The notes under the pieces were generated by a model, which worked only from the letters and a program-made list of their open reading frames with translations, made no database searches and was not told the origin of the DNA. From assembly GCA_015956445.1 (NCBI GenBank), contig WIUZ02000011.1, forward strand, positions 1,017,501-1,081,500: a stretch of DNA of 64,000 nucleotides, in the 5' to 3' direction. This document shows, one piece after another, positions 1-11,022 of the stretch. The number at the start of each line of letters is the position of its first letter. Positions within the stretch are counted from its first letter, which is position 1. Position numbers and translations under genes: made by a program. The DNA comes from Thelephora terrestris. Taxonomy: Eukaryota; Basidiomycota; Agaricomycetes; Thelephorales; Thelephoraceae.

Positions 1-499
1 GGAGAATAAAGGACAAAGGGCCTTACTAGCGTGTGAAGGATTGCATAAAAGATAAGAAGTGTCCGCATGAAACATAGGGGTAAAGATAACACTAGTCCTA
101 AAGGAAAAAGGGGCATGGGGTCATGAAAGTTCGTACCTGGGGATCACACCCAAGGGTCAGGTGGAAGCCTCCCATTGCTTCGTGCAATTTTCGAGCGGCT
201 CCGGGATAAGAGACCATTCAACATCCCTTGTTGTCTGTAGGCGGTAACAGCATCACGGACTAGTGGCAACCTCAACGTACGTCCGAACATGAGGAGCGCA
301 GGCCTAGACTCATGGGACATGAGGGATTACAGATTCGCCAGTGTTTCACGCTAACGGCTACTCCACATTCGCTTGGCTAACCAGAAAAGAGTCTAAGGCA
401 CTCTTTCCGAATAACGGTGATTCCTTCCTCCGGTTAGGAGACTGTGATGTGACTGTCCACGTGTGCGATCAGGGTCCAGGGTTGATCGTAATTGTAAAG

Positions 500-697
500 T
501 CATGAGGGGTCGTAAAAGGGGGTTCGTGATGTCATAAAGGAGTCATCAGGGTCTTGAGACCTATTTTTAGTGCGCGCGCGTTCTAGGTGTTCCGGAACGA
601 AGTTCTTCCAAGGCCGTCCCGCGGGCCGAGGTGTCAGCTTGATGTAGTAAGCCAACGATGATGGTACAGGGGCGGAAGTTGATATGACCCGGACCAA
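500..697 (-). CDS. Small antisense reading frame in A1, conserved in A2
   Basis: A 65-residue frame beginning MVRVISTSAPVPSSLAYYI is kept at the same place in A2 (53896-54093) with few changes. It lies between the embedded gene and the LTR-type promoter region and reads in the LTR direction. The proline and arginine richness and lack of a recognisable motif give no function. Conservation between two copies could simply reflect their common origin, so I hold this as a weak coding candidate. Confidence 0.2.
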   Translation of the reverse strand: MVRVISTSAPVPSSLAYYIKLTPRPAGRPWKNFVPEHLERARTKNRSQDPDDSFMTSRTPFYDPS

Positions 698-813
698 TGA
701 GGTTCGTCGAGGTAGGTCACGTGAAGGATCACCGATCTAGGCTATAAGAAGGACGTCTTCTTGGAGCCATCCTTGATTAGCAACACCAGCAACTTCCCCA
801 TCATCTTACCAAC

Positions 814-2551
814 ATGTCTTTCCCCAACAACCATACCTACAAAGTTGCCAACGGTATCTCCACCATCTCCTGTATTGACCGTCGTGCCGCCGCTCGCAAG
901 ACCTATGCCTGTGCGGCAGGGACTCCCTATACCACTGATGATCAGGTATGGGGGAGACCTAGAGCTTTATGTGTTTGCACTAACGCCTTCCTCTAGGTAG
1001 AGGTTACGTTCTTTCGGCGTTGATGTCAAACTAACGGCTTCTAGATCTTGGAGGTTATTACGGAGGTGGACGCCGAACGTCTTAGGGAGACGATCCCACA
1101 TTTGATGGGGTTGACCTGGGATGACGAGCTCTGGGTCCGTACCATAATCGCCGAGAAGGTGGCCTTCCAGATGAGGGGTAGGTTCGGGGAGCTGGAGCAT
1201 CCGATCAAGAAGGAGCTCTGGTACACCCTGCAGAGGGGGATCTACGATCAGGACCTGTTGGAGCACGGAGCGACTGTTCCTCGGGCTGTCCGCCATGCCA
1301 CCGCTTCCACTAGTCTCTTGTGGTCGCTCGTTCGGGAAGGAGAAAGCCGGGTAGGTTTTCTGTCTGAATATTCGAGTATGACTCTCGACTAAACAGACCG
1401 CCTAGGTTGAACGATTGGAGCGGGAGGTGAAAGAGGCGAAGGCAGACGTCCTTCGTCTGTCAGCGGAGGGTCTTCAGATGAAGGAGACCTTGGCAGCCTT
1501 CCAACAAGGGACAAACGAGGCGTTGGAGGCAATGGTCGCCAACCATCAGGAGTTGATTGCTGGGTTGAAGGTTCGGGACAACAATATCAAGGGGGCATTG
1601 GCCAGGAGGGATGAAAAGGTTCTTTCAGCCTTTGCAGGTTTATGCAATGACTGAGAGACTTCTTCTAGACCGAAGAACTCGAGAACGTGGTGGCTGTGTT
1701 GACGGCGCAGGTCGAGTCCTTGCAGGACAAGACCTGTAACTGTAAAGAGGGTCCCAAATTGGTTGGTCAAGGGACAGCCGATGTTCCATTCGAGTTGGAG
1801 TACGCCGACGAGGTGGTACTCCCATCGCCTAACCCGTCATCCTACGCGACACCTCCGGTAGAGAACGCGGTTCCCGTCCCGACTCCTGGTCCGGCTTCTA
1901 CCTTGGCCGCTTCCGACAAGGAGAACTGTGGGCGCTGTGTCTTACAGCCGATCCGTCAGTTGGTGAAGATCAAGGATGAAGTCATGGAGGTTGACCGAGC
2001 TGAAGATGCTCCGAGGGTCGCCGAGGTACGTCCGGTGACTAAGGGGCAACGATGCAAACGCTCTCGACGCCGTCCTGCTCATCGCATGGCTCCATCGGCT
2101 AATCCCTATCCTCATCCAGTTGAGTCGGATGGTGACCAGTCTGGTCGAGGTGGGGGACGAGAGTTCCGCTATCGGGTCAACCGTCCCTACCAACAGGTCG
2201 AGTCGGAGATCCAGCTTCGCCACCAGCTTCGACTCGCAAGACAGGATCCCGCCCAGGGGTCCGACGAGGGAGACGGAGGGTCGCTTGTCGACTACGTCGA
2301 TAGTGCTGCCGAGCAGTCACCCGGTGATGGAGATGTGGGACCAAGTGTTCCAGAGTTCGGTGACATCTGGGAGGCTGATCGGTCCGCTCGAAGGCATCTC
2401 TTCCTATCGGCTTGAACTAGTCGTTCAGCTGAGTGCCGAAGACGGTGACGCTATGTTTGGCGAGGTTCTTGCGAGGAGGGGCCAGCACTACGATCTCCGG
2501 GATGGACAGTTGATGACCTTCAGACCTGCCGTAGATAGAGTCGACTTTTGA
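814..2551 (+). CDS. Embedded gene of A1: coiled-coil protein in blocks with intron-like spacers
   Basis: The first block starts at ATG 814 after a TATA-like CTATAAGAAGG at about 740. Blocks near 814-942, 1045-1349, 1407-1618 and 1672 onward are separated by short spacers with GT...AG borders. The second block holds a conserved stretch ([31 protein letters not shown]) that recurs in diverged form in family F. The third is a heptad-rich coiled coil beginning [15 protein letters not shown]. The 3' part is open in two overlapping frames, one to 2415 and one from about 2120 to 2551. I recognise no known domain. A role as a Gag-like or accessory protein is inference only. Confidence 0.55.
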
Positions 2552-2737
2552 GGACGTTGTATAAGCGTTAGTATAGCCATGTTGTTTCGTATTGCCGTGA
2601 ATGTATGCGCGTTTGTGTGTTTTGAATGATTGGTATGAAGGATAAGGAGTGTGAAGCATCCAAAACATAAGAAGTGGTAAGAAGAGTTCGAAGAAAGAGC
2701 GTGTTATAAAAAGTTTAAAAATACCATGTTCCTGACA

Positions 2738-2854
2738 TTCCCCCTCCTCTCACCTCCACACCCGGCACCCCGTTCAAAACCCGACCCGACACTCCTCACC
2801 CTTCCGCTAATCCTCTAGCGCCCCACAACAGTAAGCAGGCCCACAACCCTGACA
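2738..2854 (+). mobile_element. Remnant of a B-family LTR-like unit (3' end only)
   Basis: The last 117 bp of a B unit in reversed orientation to B1 end with CAACCCTGACA. The sequence matches the terminal part of B1 and B3, including the tail of their 207-residue reading frame. A1 has been inserted into it, which removed the rest from view. Only this fossil tail remains. Confidence 0.7.
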
Positions 2855-3219
2855 AGCTCCTTTGGAAATCTTTTGGCCTGATTGGTCTCTTGACCCTCCT
2901 GTCCTGATGGATCTGGACCGGGCCAGCTCGGACTTGAGTGTATCAAACTTGTGGGAGTGTTGCATGAGTGACTGGAACATCTGTGAAGTCAATTTTAGGG
3001 GTGGATGTGCTGAATTGGATTAAATAAAGCCAAGCTCATCCATGGGACATGATCTTCTTTGTTTGGGTTGGTCTGGTTGGGGCAAAGTGACTTGAGCTTG
3101 AGTGCTATGACTTCCGACCAGGAGTGAACAGCGCTGTTGTGGGCCTTGACATCCAGCATGTGGCTCCCTAGCCCATCAAACCATCATCCAATCTAGGTCG
3201 CCATCAGCAGATTTTTACT
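2855..3219. other. Unassigned spacer
   Basis: I see no gene with support in this stretch. It separates the B remnant from an OrsD-like pseudogene on the plus strand. A short minus-strand open frame near 2860-2990 has no recognisable motif. Confidence 0.4.
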
Positions 3220-3727
3220 GTGAAGATGGAGGAACAAATTACCTTGCCTGTGATATCTTCGTCCACATCCAGACAATCTTTCAAGTCTTCAAGCATTGAA
3301 CTAGTTGGTAGGGGCATGGAAATTCTACAAAAAGCAAGCCCAGAACTCATTCAATCTCACCCACTTGATCTGTTTGGTTTGGCTTTCAATCCATACATAC
3401 AAGTCCTCATCTGCACCCTGTGCCAAGTTGGACTTTGCCCAACAGAGTGGAGAGGTCACCTGGAAAAAAAGCACAAAGAGGTGTTTGATTATCTCTAAAA
3501 GGAATTCAAAAATGACTAACGCCGGCTTCCAGAAGTCATCTCTTCCCTGGATCTTGGAGACCCCAATGTAGTATGTGAATGACAGGCAGGGCAGGCTCCT
3601 GTCAGGGGAATTAGGATAGAGTGCGGGTTCTACTGTCCCATTAAGGCCAGTGGATCCCCATGCCATGAAGCGGTGGGAACCTTGAGTTCCTTTGCAACTC
3701 ACCTCAGCAAAGTACACAAGTATGCTA
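3220..3727 (+). pseudogene. OrsD-like (DUF3505-type) zinc-finger protein, decayed
   Basis: The frame from ATG 3220 ends in a C2H2-like pattern, LICTLCQVGLCPTEWRGHLE followed by KKHKE, preceded by NPYIQV. This resembles the start of the fungal OrsD/DUF3505 family, whose members carry two CxxC...H...H units. The same frame continues past several stop codons to a second likely unit, with C-GFYCPIKASG and SSFATHLSKVHKY near 3610-3720. I count about four in-frame stops, so it reads as a pseudogene. DUF3505 proteins in basidiomycetes are commonly multicopy and repeat-linked (known of the family), and here it sits among transposons. The family call rests on the Cys/His spacing alone. Confidence 0.45.
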
Positions 3728-3952
3728 ACTGAAAACCACTATCATCCAAGGAGGTTGAAGAATTGGAAAGGTGGGCTCATGAGAATAGACTGTATGTTCT
3801 GTCCCTTTGTGAGTTGAGAGAATAGCTCATGTTTGGCCCACAGTCACCCTATGTCAATTGTTGTAGCGACACCAGACAACACCGAGATATTGCATTATAG
3901 TGGAAAATTCAGGGTGTACCAACCTGAGGGATAAAATTCATTCTCTATATCC

Positions 3953-4119
3953 ATGGAGGATTTCTTTTATTTGGCCTCTGGGGCATTATCTGCCAGGGGT
4001 TCTTATTTACTGTGTGGGAATAAATTTAGGCAATTTTTCTTTTCTCATGGAGATGGCAAAATGTCAGTCTATTATCAAAGCCCCCAGGGATGGAAAGAGG
4101 TGGAATCTTGGGAAGGAAG
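3953..4119 (+). pseudogene. Unrecognised coding fragment, left half (split by E)
   Basis: A plus-strand frame including FFYLASGALSARGS and SVYYQSPQGWKEVE runs up to the insertion point of E. The 5-bp duplication GGAAG occurs at 4115-4119 and again at 8744-8748, and an open frame resumes on the far side. I do not recognise the protein. It is probably an older transposon or host gene broken by E. Confidence 0.35.
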
Positions 4120-4584
4120 TGTGATGATTTCGCCGTTTACCCCCTTTCATTTCCTTTATTAAATGCCCCATCACCACTAAGTCAGTTGGTGCCCTGCCCT
4201 AAACACGGCGGTAAACTGTTTATTATGCAGTATGCCCTATGCTTAACGATTCAAAGTCCAATACGTGGAACGTGCTACTAGTCAAGATACCCCAGAAGAC
4301 CCGAGGTATAATACGTGAACATGTACCAGCGGACCTTCATATGAAGATCCCCCCTACCTGGCCCTCTGTTGCCCCTGGACGACTAGTAGATATTCAGGCT
4401 ACCAACAACAAGGGATGTGTTAATAAGCGTCGCACGCTGACCTCTCGCAGAAGTCAACCGGCTTACTAATCTGACCCTTGGATTGGACTTATGAAAACCA
4501 TTATGTTTTACGACTCATGGATCACACGCAATAGACAAAATAGAAGATTAATTCCTTGGAAGCCAAACAGTACAAAAGAGTTAT

Positions 4585-7500
4585 TTAATCAATATCTCTG
4601 CGAATCCTTTGTACTACTTCCAAGGCCGATCTCACCAACTCCTCGTTCAACCAGTTCTGCTCCCGGATCTCGTTTGGATCCACGTCCGACAAGTCATCGT
4701 AATCTGGAAGCTCCGTATCAGAGTTTGGTTCACTATTGGGAACGAACTCGGCGTACGGGTCATACTCCAGAGCAGGCCATTGACGACGACTACCCCAAGG
4801 AGTAGACACGAACTCAGGACGAGGAGTATCCCTACGGACAACTCCTACATTCCGATAGAATTCGTTGCTCCTGATCTCAATGACCTCATCATCAACGGGA
4901 ACCAACTGTCAGGGTTGTGGGCCTGCTTACTGTTTAGGGGACGCTAGAGGATTAGAGGACGGGTAGGGAGTATCTGGGCGAACATCGAAAGGGGTTCCAG
5001 GAGTGGGAGTGAGAGGAGGAGGAATATCAAGCGAGAGTGGTGACTCGGATTGATAAGGGTGGAATGGCGAGTGGTAGTCTTGGCAGAACTGATTTAATTG
5101 CTGAATAAACGGGTCGAAGTCGTGGTCGCTAAGGCACTCAAAGCTCACGAGGTATTCTAGAACGGAATAAGGTAATTCAGTTGCGACTTCCCACCACAAG
5201 ACGATAATAGCAGGGGAGTGGGTGTGAATGTTAGTAGTGAGGTGAATACGGGGGTTGGGAAAGTAGAAGGCAGGACTTATACTGAAGTAGACAGTCGCTA
5301 AGACGCTCTCAGTAATGTCTGAGTTCCAAAGGAACTGATGGTCTGCTCCTAATAAGAAGGGGGGAGTGGTGACTCCGGAGTCGAGTGCTGTGAAGGGACA
5401 ATAGTAGGGGAAGTGAGTGAGTAAACCAGTAGTTCGGTTTACTTGAAGACTTCTGATGAGTTTATACTCCCAGACAGATCTTCTGGCGTCAGGTATGACC
5501 GGACGTTGAACTGGACTTGTAGAGGGAAATGGGTTAGGGGCTCTGAACATACGCTAGCAGGAGGATTCCTGCTTGAAAGAGTCAGAAGGGAGTAAGACAC
5601 AAGGAGGATTCCTCAGCTTACTTTGTGTATTGAGGGTTTGGTAGAGAAGTACAGAAGAGATTGAGAATGGGGAAAAGAAGGAGCGAACGCTCTTCCTTAT
5701 ATACCCAATCCTCTACAGGAGTCATTATTTTACAACGAGCCAAACAGGGATCAACATGGTCTGTGCGTAGTTTAGGGCAGGGTAAATGAGTCAGAAAAGT
5801 GGGACTTCTCAGAGCAACGAATGAATATGAAATAAGAGGATAATAGCGAAGGAGTCATTAAGAGTACAATGGGGATTTCTCACGTTTCATGATAGTAATA
5901 GAAGACGGATGGGGATTTCCCATGATTTGATGGGATCGCGATTGGGGCTGAGGGTTCGTTTACCCTAATTGGGAATTTTAATAAGTGGTGGTTTGTTGTT
6001 CCCCTCTTTCAGTTTCCCATTGACTTGATCCTATATAATTTGGGGAGTTATTGGTTCTTTCCTCCCATCGTCTCCTTTCCTTTCCTCACCAACACTACTA
6101 TCACCTCCTCTCTCAAACTACCTTTGCTATTATGTCTGCCTACGCCGCTAACAGCGCTCTGCTTATCGCTGCCGCCACCCCCTTCGACCTTTCTCCATCC
6201 TTCGAGACGGACGCTCCCTACGACGTGGAGCAACACTTGTATGATACTCCCGCCAACATCGCTCATGACAATCAGGTGGCGGTGGATTTCTTGACCGCTC
6301 ATAATGCTCCTGCCGAGTTCTGGGAGCAAGCTGGATACGAGGACCCCAACAGGACTCGAAGGTGGGCTCCTGGAGTTACTCCCATGCAAGACGCGATGGA
6401 GCAGGAGAGAGAGGATAGGATTTTGAAATTGGAGAAGAGGATGGACGTTATGTATGTGGTCGTTAATAGTCTCAACGAGGACTTCTCTCACTTTGCCTTG
6501 GAACATTGGAAACCTTTCCAGGAGTCTCTCCTCAGGTACTTCGGCCATAGATGCCACGGAGCATACTGCACCGATGCAACTCCTCACTCCCCCGTCGTCC
6601 CTCCACCACCTTCACGATCAGGGAGTCCCTCTTCCTCAGTCCCCTCCTTGGAGTCCTGTTCCGAAGCGTCAGATGGTGGAGAGGACCCAGAAGAAAAGTC
6701 GCAAGAGTCCGATGACTCGTACTGGACAACGTTGTCGTCCCTCCGACAAGTCACGACAGGTTCGAATGAAGTTGAAGGTGGAGGTAGCGGGTCTCCAGGT
6801 CCATTATGGGTTCGCATTAGTGAGCGCGGCGTTGACGGACGTGAAGCGGGAGATGCAGGACAGTTTGTTTCATGATGTGTTGGGGTGCAGGGAGTGTTGG
6901 CAGGATCCGGTAACGCGAGTATACTCGTATTGTCCTCAGAGCGTATACAACTCTCATCACTTCGCTCATCGTTGTCCGCTGACCCAGGACTGTGCTTGTG
7001 ATGTGGACCCTTTTGTCCTTGTTTAAGTTTGTAGTTGTTATTGGCCGTCTTTGTACTTTTATTACTGCGAATAAGACCAATGTCGTGAATTACCTGTGTG
7101 ATCTTGGATACTATGTCACGCGTTCGTGACACCAACCTGTTCTCGTGACGGACCAATAAACGAGCGGGCAGCAATTCAGCCCGATTAGGGATTATCGGCG
7201 ACCCGGCCCAATGTGGAACCTCCAACTCCTCTTCTTCAACTTGAACCTCTGGCTCGTTACACTTCCTCTGAAGATCCCGGACTTCTCCGGTCAACTCAGA
7301 GACACGACGAGTAAGGCGAACCTAAAAGGAACAGGGTTAGAAGATGACAATTATCTTCGATCCCAGTCCCAGTACCTTATCATCTTCCAACTCTCCGGTC
7401 TTCGTAACGAGACTCCGGATCAAGTCCTTCAATGTGATCACCTCTCCCTAAAAGAAATGTTGGGTTAGAGAAATCAATCATCTCCCGACCCCACATTTAC

Positions 7501-8140
7501 CTTCAACATGTCAAGATCAGCCGCCTGCTTCTCAACAGCATCGTCCATCTTCATCGTCCAATCTTACAACACAGCGACATCCTTCTCCAGGTTCTCGATC
7601 TCATTCCGACGACCATCCACACGCTCATTGACATGAGCAATCTCATCCATCAACATAGACCCAACGTTACCCGTATGGATAACGCTAGCCTCCAACACGG
7701 AGTTGAAGGTCTCATTGGTCTCGGTGACGAACTTGACACCCCTGTTGAGGAGTTCGGTCGCATAGGGGTTCGTCTCAATACGCACCAACTTGCGCCGAGA
7801 CACCCTGCGAGAAGCCTGGATGAAATCCCTGAAACCTAAAGCGGAACGTCAGTAGACATGCCAAATATGTCAACCGGCATCCTGAACCTAAGTCGGTAAA
7901 ACCCTCATTAGGGTCGGCGGTGGCGGTTCAGTCCATGACGTTTCCCAAAGTGGGATAAGGACGGGAAGCATCACGACGAGCATGAGAGAAACGGTCAATG
8001 TTGAAGTTGTTCTCCTGAACAGGAGAGTAGGAGGAGAGCGCACAAGGCACGTTGGCTGTGTAACAAAGGTGGGTTTGTTGAGAAACCCAGTCATCCAACC
8101 CCCTTTGGTTATATACCAAATGCCACGCCCCTTCCACGAC
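4585..8140 (-). CDS. Embedded gene of E1, split by B1
   Basis: Minus-strand coding blocks run from about 8140 to 7137 and resume at 4905-4585 beyond B1. A minus-strand TATA (GGTATATAACC, about 8110-8120) precedes them. The middle region includes RRKLVRIETNPYATELL and a heptad-rich stretch around NEIENLEKDVAVL. The last block, starting MVPVDDEVIEIRSNEFY, is acidic, is 106 residues long, and is overlapped by a second open frame. The order of short first block, coiled coil and acidic tail parallels families A and F, but I see no direct sequence match. Function unknown. Confidence 0.45.
4927..5550 (-). CDS. B1 207-residue protein, function unknown
   Basis: An intact 207-residue frame starts MFRAPNPFPSTSPVQRPVIP and stops about 20 bp inside the unit's end. 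The same 207-residue frame is intact in B3 (60033-60656). Conserved stretches include WEYKLIRSLQVNRT, ATVYFSISPAFYFPNPRI, AIIVLWWEVATELPYSV and a Pro/Ser/Thr-rich tail. It starts about 150 bp downstream of the TATA box, so an LTR-driven transcript would carry it as its first reading frame. I recognise no family. Preservation of length in two diverged copies suggests a real product. Confidence 0.6.
   Translation of the reverse strand: MFRAPNPFPSTSPVQRPVIPDARRSVWEYKLIRSLQVNRTTGLLTHFPYYCPFTALDSGVTTPPFLLGADHQFLWNSDITESVLATVYFSISPAFYFPNPRIHLTTNIHTHSPAIIVLWWEVATELPYSVLEYLVSFECLSDHDFDPFIQQLNQFCQDYHSPFHPYQSESPLSLDIPPPLTPTPGTPFDVRPDTPYPSSNPLASPKQ
5696..5703 (-). promoter_or_regulatory. TATA box of B1 LTR
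   Basis: TATATAAG on the minus strand, about 150 bp upstream of the 207-codon frame. The same box precedes the matching frame in B2 (59704-59711) and B3 (60805-60812). Confidence 0.55.
6132..7026 (+). CDS. Embedded plus-strand gene of B1, with two overlapping frames
   Basis: ATG 6132 follows a TATA-like CTATATAATT at about 6030. The first frame (to 6875) contains FDLSPSFETD, YEDPNRTRRWAPG, a short coiled coil around EREDRILKLEKRMDVMYVVV, then a Pro/Ser-rich and acidic tail. A second long frame, shifted by +1, overlaps it and runs to 7026. It ends with a Cys/His-rich segment (CRECWQDPVTRVYSYCPQ, then HHFAHRC) that could bind zinc. B3 has exactly the same arrangement. How or whether the two frames are linked in expression is not visible. 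No known family. Confidence 0.5.
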
Positions 8141-8479
8141 TCAGGAGTTGAGTCATCATTTCTATTGTTTACTGCGCATGACCCACATGACATCATATGC
8201 CCCTATTTATTAGTCATATGCTCCCCTTTTGCCATTGGCTGTTAGTCAGTCATACCCACATTCCTTCCGAATATTCCCAGGCTACGTCATGCTTTGTAAC
8301 TGCTTTGTAATGCTCTCAAATTGCTATTGGCCGCCACACTTTTGTTTATCAGCTGATAATTTGTAGCATTAGTCACCACGTAACGCACAGACCATGCAGT
8401 GCTGTGCACGGACCATGTTTGTCTGTGTTTGTATTTTTAGGGTAGTTACATGTCACTGTCACGTCACAAATCTAAGTAG

Positions 8480-8487
8480 TATATATA
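8480..8487 (+). promoter_or_regulatory. TATA box of E1 LTR
   Basis: TATATATA about 260 bp before the 3' end of E1, on the strand opposite to the embedded gene. Position fits an LTR promoter. Confidence 0.5.
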
Positions 8488-8748
8488 CTCAGAGTAGTTT
8501 AGCCTGTACTCCTTAGATTTGTTATCATCAGACTCTCTGTGACCTCTACTGCTGTGTGCTTAGAGCAAGAGTGTTTGAAGACCCTTGTCTCCTTCTTTCT
8601 CCTCTTCTCCAATCTAGTCTGTGAAGAGATTTCCGATATCCCTGGGTTTGCAACAGGGTTATAACTGTGTGTTTGACCCCTGTGTGTGATAGGTTTGGAT
8701 AGCAAGAGTGCTATTGAACTGTAGAGGTCACGTCAGCCTGACAGGAAG

Positions 8749-9371
8749 TTGCTTAGTGGTTCCCTATGTTGGAGGGACTATAACCCTGGAGTTTGAAGAC
8801 AAGTAAGCTTTATCCTATCAAGTTTCGTCCTCAATACCAGGTCTGATACCTACCAGACTCCCTAGTGGTGGTTTTACCTATCACTCTGGAATCATTGGTG
8901 CTCAAGAAGATCCACAAGAACTGGACACCACTGTGGCTGGTATTGGGGTAGGAGGTTTTTTTCTTCATCACCCCTTGAGTACTGTACTAAAGTCTGCATC
9001 TGCACAACAGGCCCTAACCATTACACCTGAGCAGTCCCTCCCTACTCCTCCCAGCCAGCCATACCCCTCCTTCTCCAATAGCCAACCCAACCCCCCTGCT
9101 CCTTGTAACCAAGCAAGCCTTCCTAGCCAGTAGAGGAAAAGAGGACATACACTTGTGACTACTAAACAATCTTCCAAGGGGTTCACCGGAGGTACTTTTG
9201 GGTTTTTGCAGGGCTCTCACCGGGATCAGCTTCCAAGGCATACACAGCACTCATTCACCAGTCCAAGTAACTTGTTTTGCATACTGAACAGGCTAATAAT
9301 CTTGAATCACGGGAGATGTCTAGCCTCCTAAAGGTTACGCACTGGGATGCCTTTGTTGGGCCTTTCTGGAA
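8749..9371 (+). pseudogene. Unrecognised coding fragment, right half (split by E)
   Basis: The plus-strand frame resumes after E with LVVPYVGGTITLEFED, an intron-like GTAAGC spacer, and then a stretch including GIGVGGFFLHHPLSTVLKSA and a Pro/Gln-rich run ending near 9132. A further open frame (from 9277) runs across the palindrome edge at 9372. I do not recognise the protein. Confidence 0.3.
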
Positions 9372-10759
9372 CAACCCAGCAGATGTCATCAATCTGATAG
9401 ACTTTCCCTCATCTGGCACCAGCGGAGACAAACTGTTGCATGCAATACATCCAATCTCTGTGGCATGGGCCAGCATGATCAAAAAAATCTGGGTATCTCC
9501 CTCACCATCCATCCGCCAGCTGCTTGCAACAGCGTGAGTGTTCTGTTTGTCTTTTCATTGAAACAACATTTCTAAAATTCTATCAAGGTATGTTTTGTTT
9601 ATCTGTCAATTATTTAATGTGGCAGCAATGATCAACTGAACACAGATCTCATGGCTCACTCACTCATCACCACAATTCTTCACCCCCTCTCAATAGAAAT
9701 ATATCAAGAAAATCCACAAGAAAAACAGGGCAAAGGTTACACTAGCTCTAAGGTTTTAGGCTGTTACCCTTGCTGTGTTATTCCTCGACCTCCTTGTCCA
9801 GGTAAGTACTTAGTTGTCCCACACACCTGAAACATTAATAGTGTGTGCAAAAAAGAGGGATGAAACTGATGATGGTATTAGGTCAAGTAACTGGCCTCAT
9901 ATACTGTTTTGTAGCTAGCCGTAAGACAAAGTTTCAAAAGGAGACAAAAGGAACTGGTAGTGTTTATGCCGTGCAAGATGAAAGACCATGTATCTAAATC
10001 AAAGCACCACAAACCATGTCAAAGAATTGAGGTGATCATCACGGCTCATGGCCAGGCTTTCAGCACGGGATCCATGTTTTCTAACAAACATATTATATGA
10101 CCTTGTTCCATTGCCTCAGTTTTGTTGGGAAGCTCCTGGGACCTTTGAAATTTAAAACAATATTATTGCTAGCTTTAACAAATTTGTGGAGAAAGTGTGT
10201 CAATGGATTGGAAACAAAATCATTCCACAGATAGGCAACTCAATTTAGGGGGACAACATTTTTGACTTTGGAGTCTGCAAAGTCAATTTGCATGACTATG
10301 CAGTCAATGTTGTCTGTGCATGGGGAGATGTATTTTGTGGCTTTGGGGCTTATAGTGTTCAGAAGGTGTTTTTCCTGGCAAATTAGTTGCATTACTGCTC
10401 TTTTTACCATTGGCTGGGCTGAGTAAAGAATTTAGGACTGTCTCCATTTTTTACTGCCATTGAAGTCTTTACCAACCCATCTTGAATCACACGGCTGCTG
10501 TTGGCAGTGCAACAATTTGCCAAATTTGACATTGAACACCTTTGGTATGAGATTGATGGTTTATTTCTAAATCTCTAAAATTCCTAATTTTAGGTGAAAA
10601 TCTAGGAGAAATGTAGTTGAACCAGCATTGCATGGTGGTTGGTTCCTTGCTCCCACCACAGATCAGAGGGCAGTCTATGCAAGATACTTGTGTGTGGGGG
10701 GTAAAGATAGAGTCTATGTCCCAAAGATATTAAAAGAGAGGTTTAAAGAATATGATGTC

Positions 10760-10951
10760 AGTCGGATATTGATGTGTACATTGTTATCACAATCAAAATG
10801 TGCCTACTGGGCACATTGGACTCACATGGCCAGGCACATTTTGAATGTATTCAAATTTCCCCCACTGGGCACATTGTGATCACTTGTTAACTGTGATCAC
10901 AATGTGTTCAGCATGTACCCACTGGGTATTTGACCCCTTGTCCCCAGTGAC
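10760..10951. mobile_element. Half of an M1 CACTG foldback element (left arm)
   Basis: Matches the right-hand half of M1 at 56635-56761 and its inverted copy at 52046 onward, ending TTGACCCCTTGTCCCCAGTG at 10951. The other half is missing in this arm. The mirror copy lies at about 13052-13243. Confidence 0.6.
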
Positions 10952-11022
10952 TACTGCTATCAGGTGTTAACCTGTCTTGCACCGTCTTGCTTGTTCTCAT
11001 CTAATCTATATTAACGCTTCTG

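Larger units (their letters stand above)
1..2737 (-). mobile_element. A1: LTR-like unit with antisense gene, cut by window edge
   Basis: This unit matches 53399-56634 (A2) along its length apart from a foldback insert in A2, and it ends at the same CCTGACA terminus. Seen from the promoter side of the better-bounded copies it would be an LTR that begins TGTCAGGAAC at 2737 and runs leftward off the window, so its TATA box and other end are not visible. The plus strand carries a gene in several blocks (next entry). It was inserted into a B-family unit, a remnant of which follows directly. I treat it as an old LTR-derived fossil, largely open in its coding blocks. Whether it is a solo LTR or part of a longer element cannot be decided here. 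Confidence 0.7.
4907..7131 (-). mobile_element. B1: LTR-like unit with genes on both strands
   Basis: 2225 bp bounded by TGTCAGGGTTGTGG on the left and TTCGTGACA on the right, flanked by the 5-bp repeat CCAAC (4902-4906 and 7132-7136). Removing it makes the E1 sequence continuous. A minus-strand TATA (5696-5703) lies about 0.8 kb from the end at 4907. Downstream of it is a 207-codon frame in the same direction; upstream, on the other strand, is a second gene. There are no internal repeats and no pol domain. The unit looks whole, with the 207-codon frame open. It shares layout and sequence with B3 and the broken B2. Confidence 0.75.
4120..8743 (+). mobile_element. E1: LTR-like unit with antisense gene, hosting B1
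   Basis: The unit starts TGTGATGATTTC and ends AGCCTGACA, flanked by the 5-bp repeat GGAAG (4115-4119 and 8744-8748). A TATATATA box at 8480-8487 on the plus strand lies about 260 bp before the 3' end, as expected for an LTR with a short R-U5. B1 (4907-7131) is nested in it; without B1 the unit is about 2.4 kb. The long part upstream of the TATA box holds a minus-strand gene. No pol gene is present, so a solo LTR is the simplest reading. It looks complete at its ends. Confidence 0.7.

Noticed and set aside
6584-7294. Long minus-strand frame with QRKCNEPEVQVEEEEL and a tail
   Set aside because: It crosses the B1/E1 junction at 7131; only its outer part belongs to E1, and the rest is antisense to the B1 gene.
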